A model generated the notes under the pieces. That model did not search any database. It had not been told where the DNA came from and worked only from the letters and a program-made list of their open reading frames with translations. Shown in pieces: positions 8,477 to 17,712 of a DNA stretch of 22,699 nt. Source of the DNA: Ophiothrix spiculata (lineage: Eukaryota; Echinodermata; Ophiuroidea; Amphilepidida; Ophiotrichidae); the NCBI GenBank assembly GCA_000969725.1, contig JXSR01S007818.1; one strand, written 5' to 3'. Made by a program: the position numbers and the translations under genes. The stretch's first letter is position 1; each line of letters starts with the position of its first letter.

Positions 8477-9102
8477 CAGTGGCCAATTTCACTAACATTT
8501 AGATCCAATCGCAAATGCCGAACTTCATTGCAAAAGCGAGAGATTTTCGGAAATTTGCAATGGATTTTTCAAAACCGATTTCACTAAGATTTTGCGATGA
8601 GAAAATCATCACAAAGCATTCGCGATGATTTTGTTTGCGATGAATATCTTGTGGGTGCTTGTGAACATCAGCATAAAACCTTCATCACAAATGAAGTCAT
8701 TGCAAATTCTTGATATTACATGATTCTATTTCGCTGGACAAGATCATCTCAAAATCTGTGCGAGTCTCATCCATGACGATTAAAAGTGAAATGATGTTTA
8801 TGAAATGGAAGTCATCGCAAACGATATTTGTGATGGATTTTATATTAAAAACAGAACAGCACCAACTGACCAGCAAGGGAACTTTGGATGGATCGCAATA
8901 GATTCAAAAGATAAGCAAAATCAATGGGAAATAGGTTAAAAACAATTTATTAACTTATCAACATCAAAAAGGGTATATACAATACTAAAATTTTTAGTAT
9001 TGTATATACCCCTTTGGATGTTGATAAGTTAATAAATTGTTTTTAATCTGATGGATTTTAGTTTGCAAATCGCAAAAAATAATATTAGTGAAATAGGCCC
9101 TG
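8477..9102. mobile_element. Non-autonomous TIR element (about 625 bp) with CAG ends
   Basis: The left end CAGTGGCCAATTTCACTAAC and the reverse complement of the right end, CAGGGCCTATTTCACTAATA, match apart from a few bases. The interior is rich in short repeated words such as cgcaa, gcgatga and tcatcgcaa in both orientations. No open frame encodes a transposase. No exact target duplication is visible, so the superfamily is open; CAG ends would suit hAT. A long palindrome is nested near its right end. Confidence 0.62.
8936..9046. repeat. 111-bp near-perfect palindrome
   Basis: The 30-bp outer stretch from 8936 (ttaaaaacaatttattaact and onward) is exactly inverted at 9017-9046, and the inner parts pair with only small differences, leaving almost no loop at about 8990. 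It sits inside the CAG-ended TIR element. It would form a stable cruciform or hairpin. Confidence 0.9.
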
Positions 9103-9740
9103 GACTTGAATGAAAATGAAAGTTTGTTTCACTCAAGCACAATCATCATGGCATTTTTTTGAAAATCATAAACTAAATGAGCAAAGTCTTGGGAGTTAAA
9201 TTTTATTATAACAACTGTTACTCTTAAAAGAATATAAATACAAAATTAAATAGAAATATTTACATTTTGTGATTATCAAGAACATTAATAGTTACTACAT
9301 GACAATTTAATAAAGTTTTGTTATGTTTTGACTACAAAATTTGTCTCTCTTATTATGAGGACTATTACTTTACATCACTGTAAAATCAGACCTGTTTCTG
9401 AACAAATCTGGAGGTACAAAAACTCTGCTCCATGAGTGACAAGTTGACAGCTAGCACAGCTTCTCAATTTAAGTTCTTTGATGCTACCAAAACACATGTT
9501 CTAAATTAAAATGTGTTCTAACTTTTTTTACATTGTATATGTGGCTGTCCAGCTTGTATTAGCCGTAAATGTAAGAAACTTCATTTTGCGCTACAGGAGA
9601 ATATACATGTCAAGGTCATAATTTGCCGAAATTGATTTTTATAACAGATTCACGATCCGTGTGCTTACTACAAAATACCAGCAAAACTTCATTTTCATAT
9701 TTATTTATAACATTCGGCTGAAAGCCAGGCTAATCCAAAT
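9103..9740. other. AT-rich intergenic DNA, nothing supported
   Basis: No conserved open frame, no clear inverted or tandem repeat on either strand. Confidence 0.55.
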
Positions 9741-9751
9741 AGTGCAAATGC

Positions 9752-9969
9752 ATTAAATTCAAGGGACGCCTCCGTGGTGTGAAAGACAGAATATTGGAAA
9801 TAATTTTTGATTTTAGATGCAGGAGGAAACCGAAGTGCTCAGAGAAAACCTGCGAGGACGAGTGTGGATCGACAACCAAATTCACGTACAACCTAGGTCC
9901 GACCGGGAATCGAACCCGGGCCGCAGCGGTAAAAAGCGAGGGCAGAAACGCTGCGCCAACCCGTTCCCC
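9752..9969 (-). mobile_element. tRNA-derived SINE
   Basis: On the - strand the head GGGGAACGGGTTGGCGCAGC carries an A box (tggcgcagcg, + 9949-9958) and a B box GGTTCGATTCC (+ 9906-9916), spaced as in a tRNA gene. It is followed by a non-tRNA body with ggttttctctgagcacttcg and gtttcctcctgc. That body resembles the conserved core shared by SINEs of many invertebrates; I think of the Nin-DC type but cannot confirm. The tRNA part is degenerate and is not a functional tRNA gene. Confidence 0.78.
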
Positions 9970-10327
9970 AAAAATGAAAATGATAGGAAATATGAAATAA
10001 ATCTGCATATTTTTAAGACAATCAACAATCTTTAAAGACGTTTATCTCGGTTAAACTTTTTACTCCCTGAAAAACTTTGACGGACCATAACTTGAATTCT
10101 GGAAATTGAGTGAAGTTCATTGAGATGTCATTTTAATCCTCATAACATGGTCTTTGCAAATATTTGAAAAAGTGAAAATGACAAGAGGCTACATTTACGA
10201 CTGGTTTGGGTTATGTTCTGATTGAATATACCTAAATGTTCTAGATAATAACACACTATGTTTGAAAAATGTGTTCCTAGATATTGTTTTTTAGGTTCCA
10301 AAAAGTAAAAATAGTTCGAAATGTTAC

Positions 10328-10515
10328 CAAAGCAAAATTTAGAGTATGGTTAAAGGGCCTGATATTTCGACTTTAGCAAAGTCTTAATCATAGGCCTATG
10401 ATTAAGACTTTGCTAAAGTCGAAATATCAGGCCCTTTAACCATACTCTATTTACTACACAGGCTTTTTTGTGGATAAGCAGTTTCTAACAGCTTTTACTT
10501 ACAAAGCAAAATTTA
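10328..10515. mobile_element. Insertion of about 160 bp bounded by a 14-bp direct repeat
   Basis: CAAAGCAAAATTTA occurs exactly at 10328-10341 and again at 10502-10515. The intervening 160 bp hold the perfect palindrome and a short unique tail (ggcttttttgtggataagca and onward). A 14-bp target duplication suits target-primed (retroelement) insertion better than a cut-and-paste transposon. No protein is encoded. Confidence 0.68.
10340..10449. repeat. 110-bp perfect palindrome
   Basis: Two 55-bp arms with no spacer, centred between 10394 and 10395 (cataggcctatg), pair without a single mismatch. Pairing stops at 10339/10450. The arm includes agcaaagtcttaatcatagg. It lies inside an insertion bounded by a 14-bp direct repeat. 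Confidence 0.95.
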
Positions 10516-11343
10516 GTTACCTTTCCCATTAAATTTTGGGCCCCAAAACATGATTTTTGGACTTTACGGCCAAAATTACACATATTGGTCCAAAAATGAC
10601 CTTGCCATCATCTTCAGTATGCAAATCCGCTTCTAGAAATATATACTTTAATTTGGATTTAATTATCTGTTGCTGAGTTACAGAGCAAGAACATTTTTGT
10701 AAAACAAAAAAAAAGGATTGACAGGGGCCCTTAAATGGGAATCTGCACTCAACAACATCTTGCTGTTACGCATGGAGTTAAGTTATTGAATCTCCAGATT
10801 TGTTATGAACCAAGTCGGATAGCAAAGCAGGTTGCGTAAATTTTGACCAGATGCATGAGCAGGGTGCTCAATTGGTGTAACAGTGTTTAGGCCAAATTAA
10901 ATTAATAATTTGTCTCAAAGCTCCCGTGTGAGTTAGTTTTATTGTGCTCCTTGGTTTCCCTCAAAATCTGAAAAATGATTTATTTTTACCCCTTTTTTAT
11001 TGTTCCCCAAAACGTTGAAAAAAACCAAGGCATTATGTTTGTGGTTCACACAGTTTCCAAAATAATCACAGCAATCTTTACAACGGTGTTGCTGATTAAT
11101 TTTGATACTCATTTGCACCCATCAAGTTAATAAAATAGCACTCTGTGGGACTTCTGTGTCACACGAAAAAAAATCTAAAAAAAAAATGCATTTGGCATTA
11201 GTTTTTCAAAAGTAGGAGAGCTTTGAAACAAACTATTAATTGAATTTGGCCATATTGTAATTTGCGCTAAACCAGATACACTGATTCCCATTTTGAAGAG
11301 TTGCTTGCGCTGCAGCAGAACCGATAAATGCCAGAGGTAGTTT
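10516..11343. other. Intergenic DNA, nothing supported
   Basis: AT-rich sequence without conserved frames; no clear repeats noticed. Confidence 0.55.
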
Positions 11344-11515
11344 CAATTGAATACAGGAAAGTAACACTGACCCAAGTCCAAAGGGAGTATATTTGACTGA
11401 CAATGATGACTATAATTACTATTTAAAAATCCATATTTAACATTGTTCAGTACATCCTTTTGCTGGGGTAGGGCAGCATGGACTTGGGTCAGTGTTGCTT
11501 TCCTGTATTCTATTG
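11344..11515. mobile_element. Foldback/MITE with 37-bp inverted ends
   Basis: Left arm 11344-11380 (caattgaatacaggaaagta, then acactgacccaagtcca) and right arm 11479-11515 are inverted copies with two mismatches. The interior of about 98 bp is AT-rich and non-coding. No clear target duplication seen. Confidence 0.75.
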
Positions 11516-12103
11516 CTTCCCTTCATGAATGGCAATCAACACAGGGAACCATCCTGTGAGGTTTAGGTGGCATACCCATTCCCCTTTTTAAATTCCTTGG
11601 TCTGGTCAGAACAAGAACTGACCTTTTCATTTGATAGTTGATCTCTAAGGCACAATAAGGTGATAATACAAGTATGGTAGAAAACATTTAAACATAGTTG
11701 GAGTATATGGCACAAAGAGTTCTCAATTATTAAAATTAAGTTGTCGAGTTAAATTCATCATTCATTAAATCACATTTGTAACAAGAGTTGCATTTTTCCA
11801 GGGGGAAATTCCAAATTTGACCAAATGATACATTTCTCTTGATTACTGGTACATGTATCAAAAATTACAGCACAGAGGCACCACTTGTTTTTTTTTTATG
11901 CACTTGTGCATTTTTTTTTATAGTTTTGAATATTTTACAGTAATACTAAAGAAGATCAATTGTATAAAAGTATAAAACTGGTAACACAAACCAACTGTTG
12001 TAGCATAAAACATACACACTCCAAGTACTGAACTGGGGTTTGTGGCAAGAGGCAATACGTAATATGACTGGAGTGACCTTTTTTTAATATTTACCATAAA
12101 GAA
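11516..12103. other. Intergenic DNA, nothing supported
   Basis: No conserved protein; an 81-codon frame on the - strand at 11918-12163 has no recognisable family and overlaps the next element. Confidence 0.55.
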
Positions 12104-12447
12104 TAGGGCTGGTATGAACGAGACAATGCCGTCAACAAAAACTATTTCATTCTCTGTCGACAAGTTTGTTCATACATTGAATATGTCTACAAAAACGGTA
12201 AACAAGAATAAGTTACTGAAAAACACAATATAAACAAAAATCAATGAGATTTGTAACCGTTTCACAACTATCATAAACTGTCTCAAAAGGTGACGATGCT
12301 GCATTTCTGAGCCGGCACAGTTAACAAATTCAGCATAAGCTAAGCTTTGCGGCATTGATGTGCATTTTCAACACCTGATGTCGGTCAGGTTGCAATTATT
12401 TGGTTTTGTCGATAGTGAAAATGCTAGCCGATCCGATACCAGCCCTA
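12104..12447. mobile_element. Probable TIR element with TAGGGCTGGTAT ends
   Basis: TAGGGCTGGTAT (12104-12115) recurs exactly inverted at 12436-12447. The flanks ataaagaa and ataacaagaa are similar but not identical, so an 8-bp hAT-type duplication is possible, not shown. Non-coding, 344 bp. Confidence 0.55.
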
Positions 12448-12731
12448 ATAACAAGAATTTATTCTTATTTTACAGTTAGCATATTAGTATTTTGCACTTA
12501 GCATACTACTGAACAGACAATAACAAATAATTATAACATCAATATAAAGGTCAAAGAAAACAAAAGATAGAGAGTAATTATAACAATTACAAATAGAAAA
12601 TAAATTGTTACTAACATATTTATCTGTGTCATATCAAACTATATTCATTAACTAAAATCTAAATTTTGTTAATTTTTCCTTCAATACCACTGTTAGTTAG
12701 AGTAGGTTTCATGATTAGTAATAGGTAAAGG

Positions 12732-12887
12732 CAGGGGTTCTCAACTAGTTCTTACAATGCGTCACATAAATGAGAAAATTGTAGGGTAAAGCACCACATA
12801 CAGCGGTTTTTCAGTGTATTTTCTTTTCTCAATCTTAACAGTCAAAGCTCAAAATTTGGTGCGTGCGCTGCTAGTTGAGAATCCCTG
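12732..12887. mobile_element. hAT-like MITE
   Basis: Ends CAGGGGTTCTCAACTAG and, inverted, CAGGGATTCTCAACTAG differ at one base of 17, and CAGGG.TTCTCAAC is a typical hAT terminus. The 8-bp flanks ggtaaagg and gttcaagg agree at 6 of 8, the duplication length expected of hAT. 156 bp, non-coding. Directly after it (12894-12960) is a degenerate ggttagg/gttaggg stretch. Confidence 0.75.
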
Positions 12888-12960
12888 GTTCAAGGTTATG
12901 ATCAGTGTAAGTTTAGGTGTAAGGTTAGGAGTTGGGTTATGCTCACAGTTAGGGTTATCA

Positions 12961-13545
12961 AATTGTAAACAATTACTACTAAAAATGAAATTGTCAGGAC
13001 TTTACTCTTCTTGGAGCCATGTCACTCGATTCATTGCCGAGTTACGGCCCAGCCAGCAAAATATCGTCTCTTAAAAGACTAAAGACAACACTGAGACGAT
13101 GGAAAAAATGTTGGACAAAAAAATTGCAGTGTTGGGAGAATTTTTAAGCTCTAATTTCAATTTTTTTTGATATAATTTTTGTACACTAATGCTATGAAAT
13201 AAAAGCATATTTGTGTTAGAAACCCTGTCAGACTTAAAAATGGGTCAAAACATGAAATTGTGTACAAATTACTATATATAGCCCTTTTTTAACATTATTT
13301 GGTTGATTTTTCCTGTTTTTGACCCGTAGGTTTGCCATTTCTTACTCATATCAAGTGTTTACCACTCATTTCTTCAGAGAATTTAATGCCCTTGAAGACA
13401 AATTAATATTTCCCGAAACAAAATACTGTTGAAATATTTGTGAATTCCACCAACACAAATTTTGCCACAATTCAGAGTTCATGCATTTTTGTGACTAACG
13501 AAGAAGATTTAGCAAGATTTATTAGTTCACTTACATTTAATACAT
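12961..13545. other. Intergenic DNA, nothing supported
   Basis: No conserved open frame or clear repeat recognised. Confidence 0.55.
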
Positions 13546-14088
13546 AAGTGACCAAGGTATTTCCCACCCGTTGGTGCCAAAGGGGGGGGGGAGGTTCCTA
13601 GGGAACCCCTTAAAAAACACCCTTCCGATATAAATTTTACGCTGAAAGTGTGGTCAATGATAAAGCATGTAAAATGGACCAAAATACAGAAGAAAAATTG
13701 AAAATTGGACGAACCGTTTCAAAATGGCGGCCGAAAAACCAATATTTATGCCGCGTTAAAAATTGTCCCACCAAAATTTCAAAAACCCTGTTCCTGAAGC
13801 AATTTTTGGATGAAATTTTGCTCAAATTTGCACATTGCAAACACAATTACATTGCCCACAAAAATTAGAAAAAAGTTATTTGGTTTCGATTTTTTTGGAA
13901 AAACAAACCTGAACTGCGGGCTCGAAAAACACATTATGCTAATTAGCACAAAAACGACTGGATGAATTTTTTTTCCCACTGAGGGACCTGCTACGTTAAG
14001 TTTGACAATTACATGGAGCGGCGATGTTTTTTTCTTTGCGTTTTCAACTGTTGTAGGCCCCTAGGAACCACCCCTCCCGTGGTCACTT
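13546..14088. mobile_element. TIR element (about 540 bp) with AAGTGACCA ends
   Basis: The left end aagtgaccaaggt and the inverted right end aagtgaccacgg match, and a second inner block (gaggttcctaggg at the left; cccctaggaaccacccctc at the right) pairs again. The left end has about 25 extra bases between these blocks. The interior open frames on both strands have no recognisable family. No convincing target duplication. Confidence 0.6.
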
Positions 14089-14818
14089 AAGTGTTAAGGT
14101 ATAAGTCAATAAAGGTAGAATGTTTGGGCTTGGCAATAAAATCAGGAAGTTGGAATATGTAGTAAATGAAATCTAAATTTGGCACATCTAATGAAAATAA
14201 TAACATAAAAATTTTGAAAAGACTAATGACTACACTATCATTTTTTCAAAAAAGATTAAATATATATGAGATAATCAAGGAGGTAAATATAAGCATTAAT
14301 AAAAAAAATGCATGTTGAAGTCACAAAAAAATACATACTCAGCATTTGCCATATAGCACACTATTGAATCTCCAAGTCATGAAAGTCAAAATTTCCTGAA
14401 AATATTTTATGATATTTAAAGAGTATTTTCCTATTTTATATGGCACCAAAATTATAACTTGACCATATTTGGCCACATACCTTGATATGCATCCTCTGAC
14501 CTTAATTGAGGGTTACTATTTTGCACCTATAGCCCAGAGGAGGTTTTTAGAATATCCCACAATGCATTATTCTGATACACTTACTCATTCATATCTTTCC
14601 AGGGATGTGTTTCTTTTAACAATAGCCCAGTGTTTGCTGACACCTCAAAAACCTGTACAGAAGTATAGGAGTTGAATTGGATTTGCAGGTATATTGTACA
14701 ATGTTGCATTGCATCGTGGGATAGCCTATGTTTGGTTGAAATCCATTAAAGTATGCAGTAGTTAGTGGCAAACGTAAAACTTTTTCGCCACAACCCACGA
14801 CACTCGTCCACTACTATG
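14089..14818. other. Intergenic DNA with one weak inverted pair
   Basis: TATCCCACAATGCA (14553-14566) and TGCATCGTGGGATA (14710-14723) are inverted with one mismatch, possibly ends of a small decayed element. Otherwise AT-rich and featureless. Confidence 0.4.
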
Positions 14819-14832
14819 ACATTTCTCGGACC

Positions 14833-14970
14833 AAGTGTACTTTAGGTCCCATCCAGAATTTTAGGGTTAGGGTTTAGGGTTAGTGTTAGGTTTAGTTTAG
14901 GGTTAGGATGTAGGGTTAGGGTTAGTTTTAGGGTTAGGGTATAGTTTTTGATGGGACCTTAAGTATACTT
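14833..14970. mobile_element. Foldback element enclosing telomere-like repeats
   Basis: Inverted arms of 21 bp at 14833-14853 (aagtgtactttaggtcccat, c) and 14950-14970 match with two differences. Between them (about 14861-14942) run degenerate TTAGGG/TTTAGGG repeats. The outer flanks acatttctcggacca (14819-14833) and acatttctcaaacca (14975-14989) agree at 13 of 15 and may be an old target duplication. Confidence 0.7.
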
Positions 14971-14989
14971 TTTCACATTTCTCAAACCA

Positions 14990-15755
14990 GGGGATAGTGA
15001 ATAATGTTTAAAAAATAAATCTTGACTTTTGTGAGAACTGGCAAGTTCTATAAACCATTAAGAAATTTTAATCATTTAAACAAGAAAATCTAATTTCACC
15101 ATAAGGGTTACAAATGGTTATTTGCATGCTTTGTCTTCAACCACTAAATTCGCATAAATGAAAGACTCATAAAAATGGTCCTTTTCCAGCAACACGCTCC
15201 TCCATCAGCATGGCATTGTAAAGCTTCTGTACCTGTATCTGTCTCAGCATATAAGGGTTAATAAACTTTGGTTTGGCAGGAATGTTATCTTGTTTTCATC
15301 AACAGCTTGATAATCATTTCTTCTTCTTGGAATTTTTCGATTTCTGTTGAATGAAGAAGATCAAGAAATATATTGTGATTATATAAAAATGTACTACTCT
15401 TACAGGAGTTTGGTCTGATTTTTCACAATTAGTTTTCAATGTCATATGAAAGATGACCACCAAAGAGGTCTAAGTTTCAAATTTTAGTTGAATCAGTCAG
15501 ACCGTTTTGATATTATGGGCAATTTTGTATTTCAAATCTGCCTATATATAGGTTACTGTATAAATTAATGCCCGTTAATATCATAATACCATAATATCTC
15601 TAGAATGGAACATAGCTCAGCTGTGAAATTTCATATGGGTTATGAGAAAAATATGAGCAATATTTTTGGTACCAAAATCTCAAAAAGTTTGAAAAAAAAA
15701 AAAGCTGAAGCAATCGGGCCATGATCCTTTAAGAAATACCTCAGAATTCACAAAC
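14990..15755. other. Intergenic DNA, nothing supported
   Basis: AT-rich; no conserved protein and no clear repeats recognised. Confidence 0.55.
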
Positions 15756-16109
15756 TTAAAGCAATACTATAAAGTGTTAAAAATGAAGCCTCCCTATCAC
15801 CCATCACTTTTGATTTTTATAGCTTACTGAGGTTGTTTTGGGTAGATAATAATACCCTCCAAATGGTTTGGCTATACCAAATATGCTTACTTTTTCTGCT
15901 ATGGGCATTTGTTGAATTACATTCGGGATTAAATTTAATTCCTCATGTATTAGTATATAGCATTCACATGCTTTTTATCCATTTGTCGGTGGCAAAACAA
16001 TTTTTTTGACAAAATACATTTGAAAACGCTTTTAGATAGTCACATTCCTTCACTTTATCCTGTTTTTAATATAAACCATTTTGATGAAAATCTTATAGTA
16101 TTGCTTTAA
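15756..16109. mobile_element. TIR element family A, copy 2 (full length)
   Basis: Perfect 17-bp inverted ends TTAAAGCAATACTATAA at 15756-15772 and 16093-16109. The outermost bases can be read as a TTAA or TA duplication, so piggyBac-like and mariner-like origins are both possible. About 330 bp align with 3935-4263. Non-coding. Confidence 0.83.
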
Positions 16110-16663
16110 TGTTTATGATCTTCGATAAGAAGAATATAATACATGATATTTGGTATCGTTTTAAAGCTTACACTTTTCTCTACATTTTGAACACAAGAAA
16201 TGTTGCATATAGCTCTCATTACATGTATGTGGTATTTATGATCATTAGGTGCAATCACAAAACTGACACAAGAAAATAAATACAGGGGTGTAAGTGTTAT
16301 ATGCAAAGTAAATTTGTACAAAAATAATGCACTATAATACATGAGTTGACAACTCAAGAAGGTACATTTTTTTTTTACAATTTCTTGGGCATAAAGTTCA
16401 GCATATAATTAGACCCTAGATATGAGGTTTTAATAAAAATCTGCCGTCACCAGAAGCACAATTTGCAATGTATAAGCATTAGTAATTTTCTCTTATTTTT
16501 GAATGAATTTTTTTGCGTTTATTTGAAGTGGAATGTGTGATACGTCATATTTTTTACAATAGCAGGTTCCATTTTGTCTATTCTACATATGGATCTTCGA
16601 ATAGGCATGAAAAAATTAAATACTAAGGAAGCATTTTGAAAGCAACATATCAAACATTTGTGT
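16110..16663. other. Intergenic DNA, nothing supported
   Basis: AT-rich; short open frames on the - strand have no recognisable family. Confidence 0.55.
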
Positions 16664-16667
16664 CTTA

Positions 16668-16901
16668 AGCTGAGATTCCTTTTATCCGTTTGCAGTGCTG
16701 TTGCGGTGCGCTTTGCACTGTAAGGGTACTGGTAGTGGTATAATTTAAAGCACACAATTGAATGGTATCAGGTTGAAGCTGAGATTCAAGTTGGATCGTC
16801 CGTTTTCAATGCGATATAATGGTTTACAGTGAGAGTGATTCCTTTTATCTGGTCCGTTTGCGGTGCAGCTATCAAGAAAATGGATAAAAGGAATCACAGC
16901 T
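16668..16901. mobile_element. MITE with TTA target duplication
   Basis: AGCTGAGATTCCTTTTATCC at the left and its inverted partner GGATAAAAGGAATCACAGCT at the right differ at one base. TTA flanks both ends (16665-16667 and 16902-16904), as in PIF/Harbinger. A further direct copy, attccttttatctggtccgt, occurs at about 16847, so the right end is partly duplicated. Non-coding. Confidence 0.7.
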
Positions 16902-17116
16902 TTACTTGTAATAAAAATTTTACAAAAAACAAAAGTGTTGGGATCCAGGTCGACTAACCTTGCTTTATAGTACGTACAATAAGTTAATTAAAGTCATAAT
17001 TGAAGGGGGTGTATACAATTTCTTGATTAATTGTAGGGTATTCCAAATGACCAACCCAATTACGCTGGTACCCTCGATGTTAATGCTTCACTATATGGCT
17101 CAGACTGCCCATCATT

Positions 17117-17406
17117 GCACGTAACCGCTGATCATAATTAGTTCAAATTCTGACCAGTAGAATTACACAACTTACCAGCTAACTCCCCCTATCTAAATAC
17201 ATGGCAATCGTTCATAAGTGGAAGGTTTTGGTGAAGAGGTTGATAAAATGCTGTTTACATGCCTCATCTCTGCATGATACGTGTTAGTGTTACAAGAACT
17301 TTGCGCAATCACCAATGCGTCACGCGCGTTATGTGCTTGACGCTAAAAACAAATGCCTTCAGGACACAGGCCAATCAAGTGCTTAGACTGATTAGCGGTT
17401 ACATGC
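17117..17406. repeat. Weak inverted pair, possible old TIR element
   Basis: GCACGTAACCGCTGATCAT (17117-17135) and the reverse complement of 17388-17406 agree at 16 of 19 positions. No target duplication seen; may be chance or a decayed element downstream of the last located NSMCE4 exon. Confidence 0.3.
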
Positions 17407-17610
17407 ATCTTATTTTGGATAAGACGATGCAGCTCAATGTACAACCCTTGTTGCTACATCATTTTGCATATAAATCAAATTGGTTACACACTTATTTCTA
17501 GCATGTAATTGGTTTGATTTTTGGTGTTCAAAAAAGCGAAACATGAAAGCCTGTTTGGCGTGAATCATGAGCAATCTTAGAAATGTATTTAAGGAAATAG
17601 TAAGCCATAC

Positions 17611-17712
17611 CTGTTGTGGTGATTGTGGGCCATTTTCAGCATGTCCATTGAGAATAGGGTCTTCTCTGGTTGGAATCAAAGGTTCTGTTATGTTGAATGT
17701 TTCAATAATTTC
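17611..17712 (-). CDS. NSMCE4A: NSMCE4 exon: [13 protein letters not shown] block
   Basis: On the - strand the acceptor is ccattgttctgcag and the donor is CAG followed by gtatgg. It is 34 codons, phase 0: [20 protein letters not shown], then [14 protein letters not shown]. It completes the Nse4 motif W(Q/E)EI...F.I.EP.I across the junction with the previous exon. Nse4 proteins end soon after this motif, so the missing final exon is probably short. If the donor is not used, the frame stays open to about 17434, but that extension has no Nse4 likeness. Confidence 0.83.

Noticed and set aside
9890..9970. A functional tRNA gene on the - strand
   Set aside because: A and B boxes are present, but the stems are degenerate and a SINE body follows directly.
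9779..10008. Open frames on both strands around 9730-10035
   Set aside because: They are translations of the tRNA-derived SINE, not genes.
13637..13979. Three overlapping open frames on both strands
   Set aside because: All lie inside the AAGTGACCA-ended TIR element, with no transposase or other family motif.
17193..17342. Candidate last NSMCE4 exon on the - strand: acceptor catttgtttttag then 49 codons (RQAHNARDALVIAQ...) and TAG
   Set aside because: Acceptor and phase 0 fit, but the peptide has no visible likeness to Nse4 and 50 open codons can occur by chance; RNA evidence would settle it.
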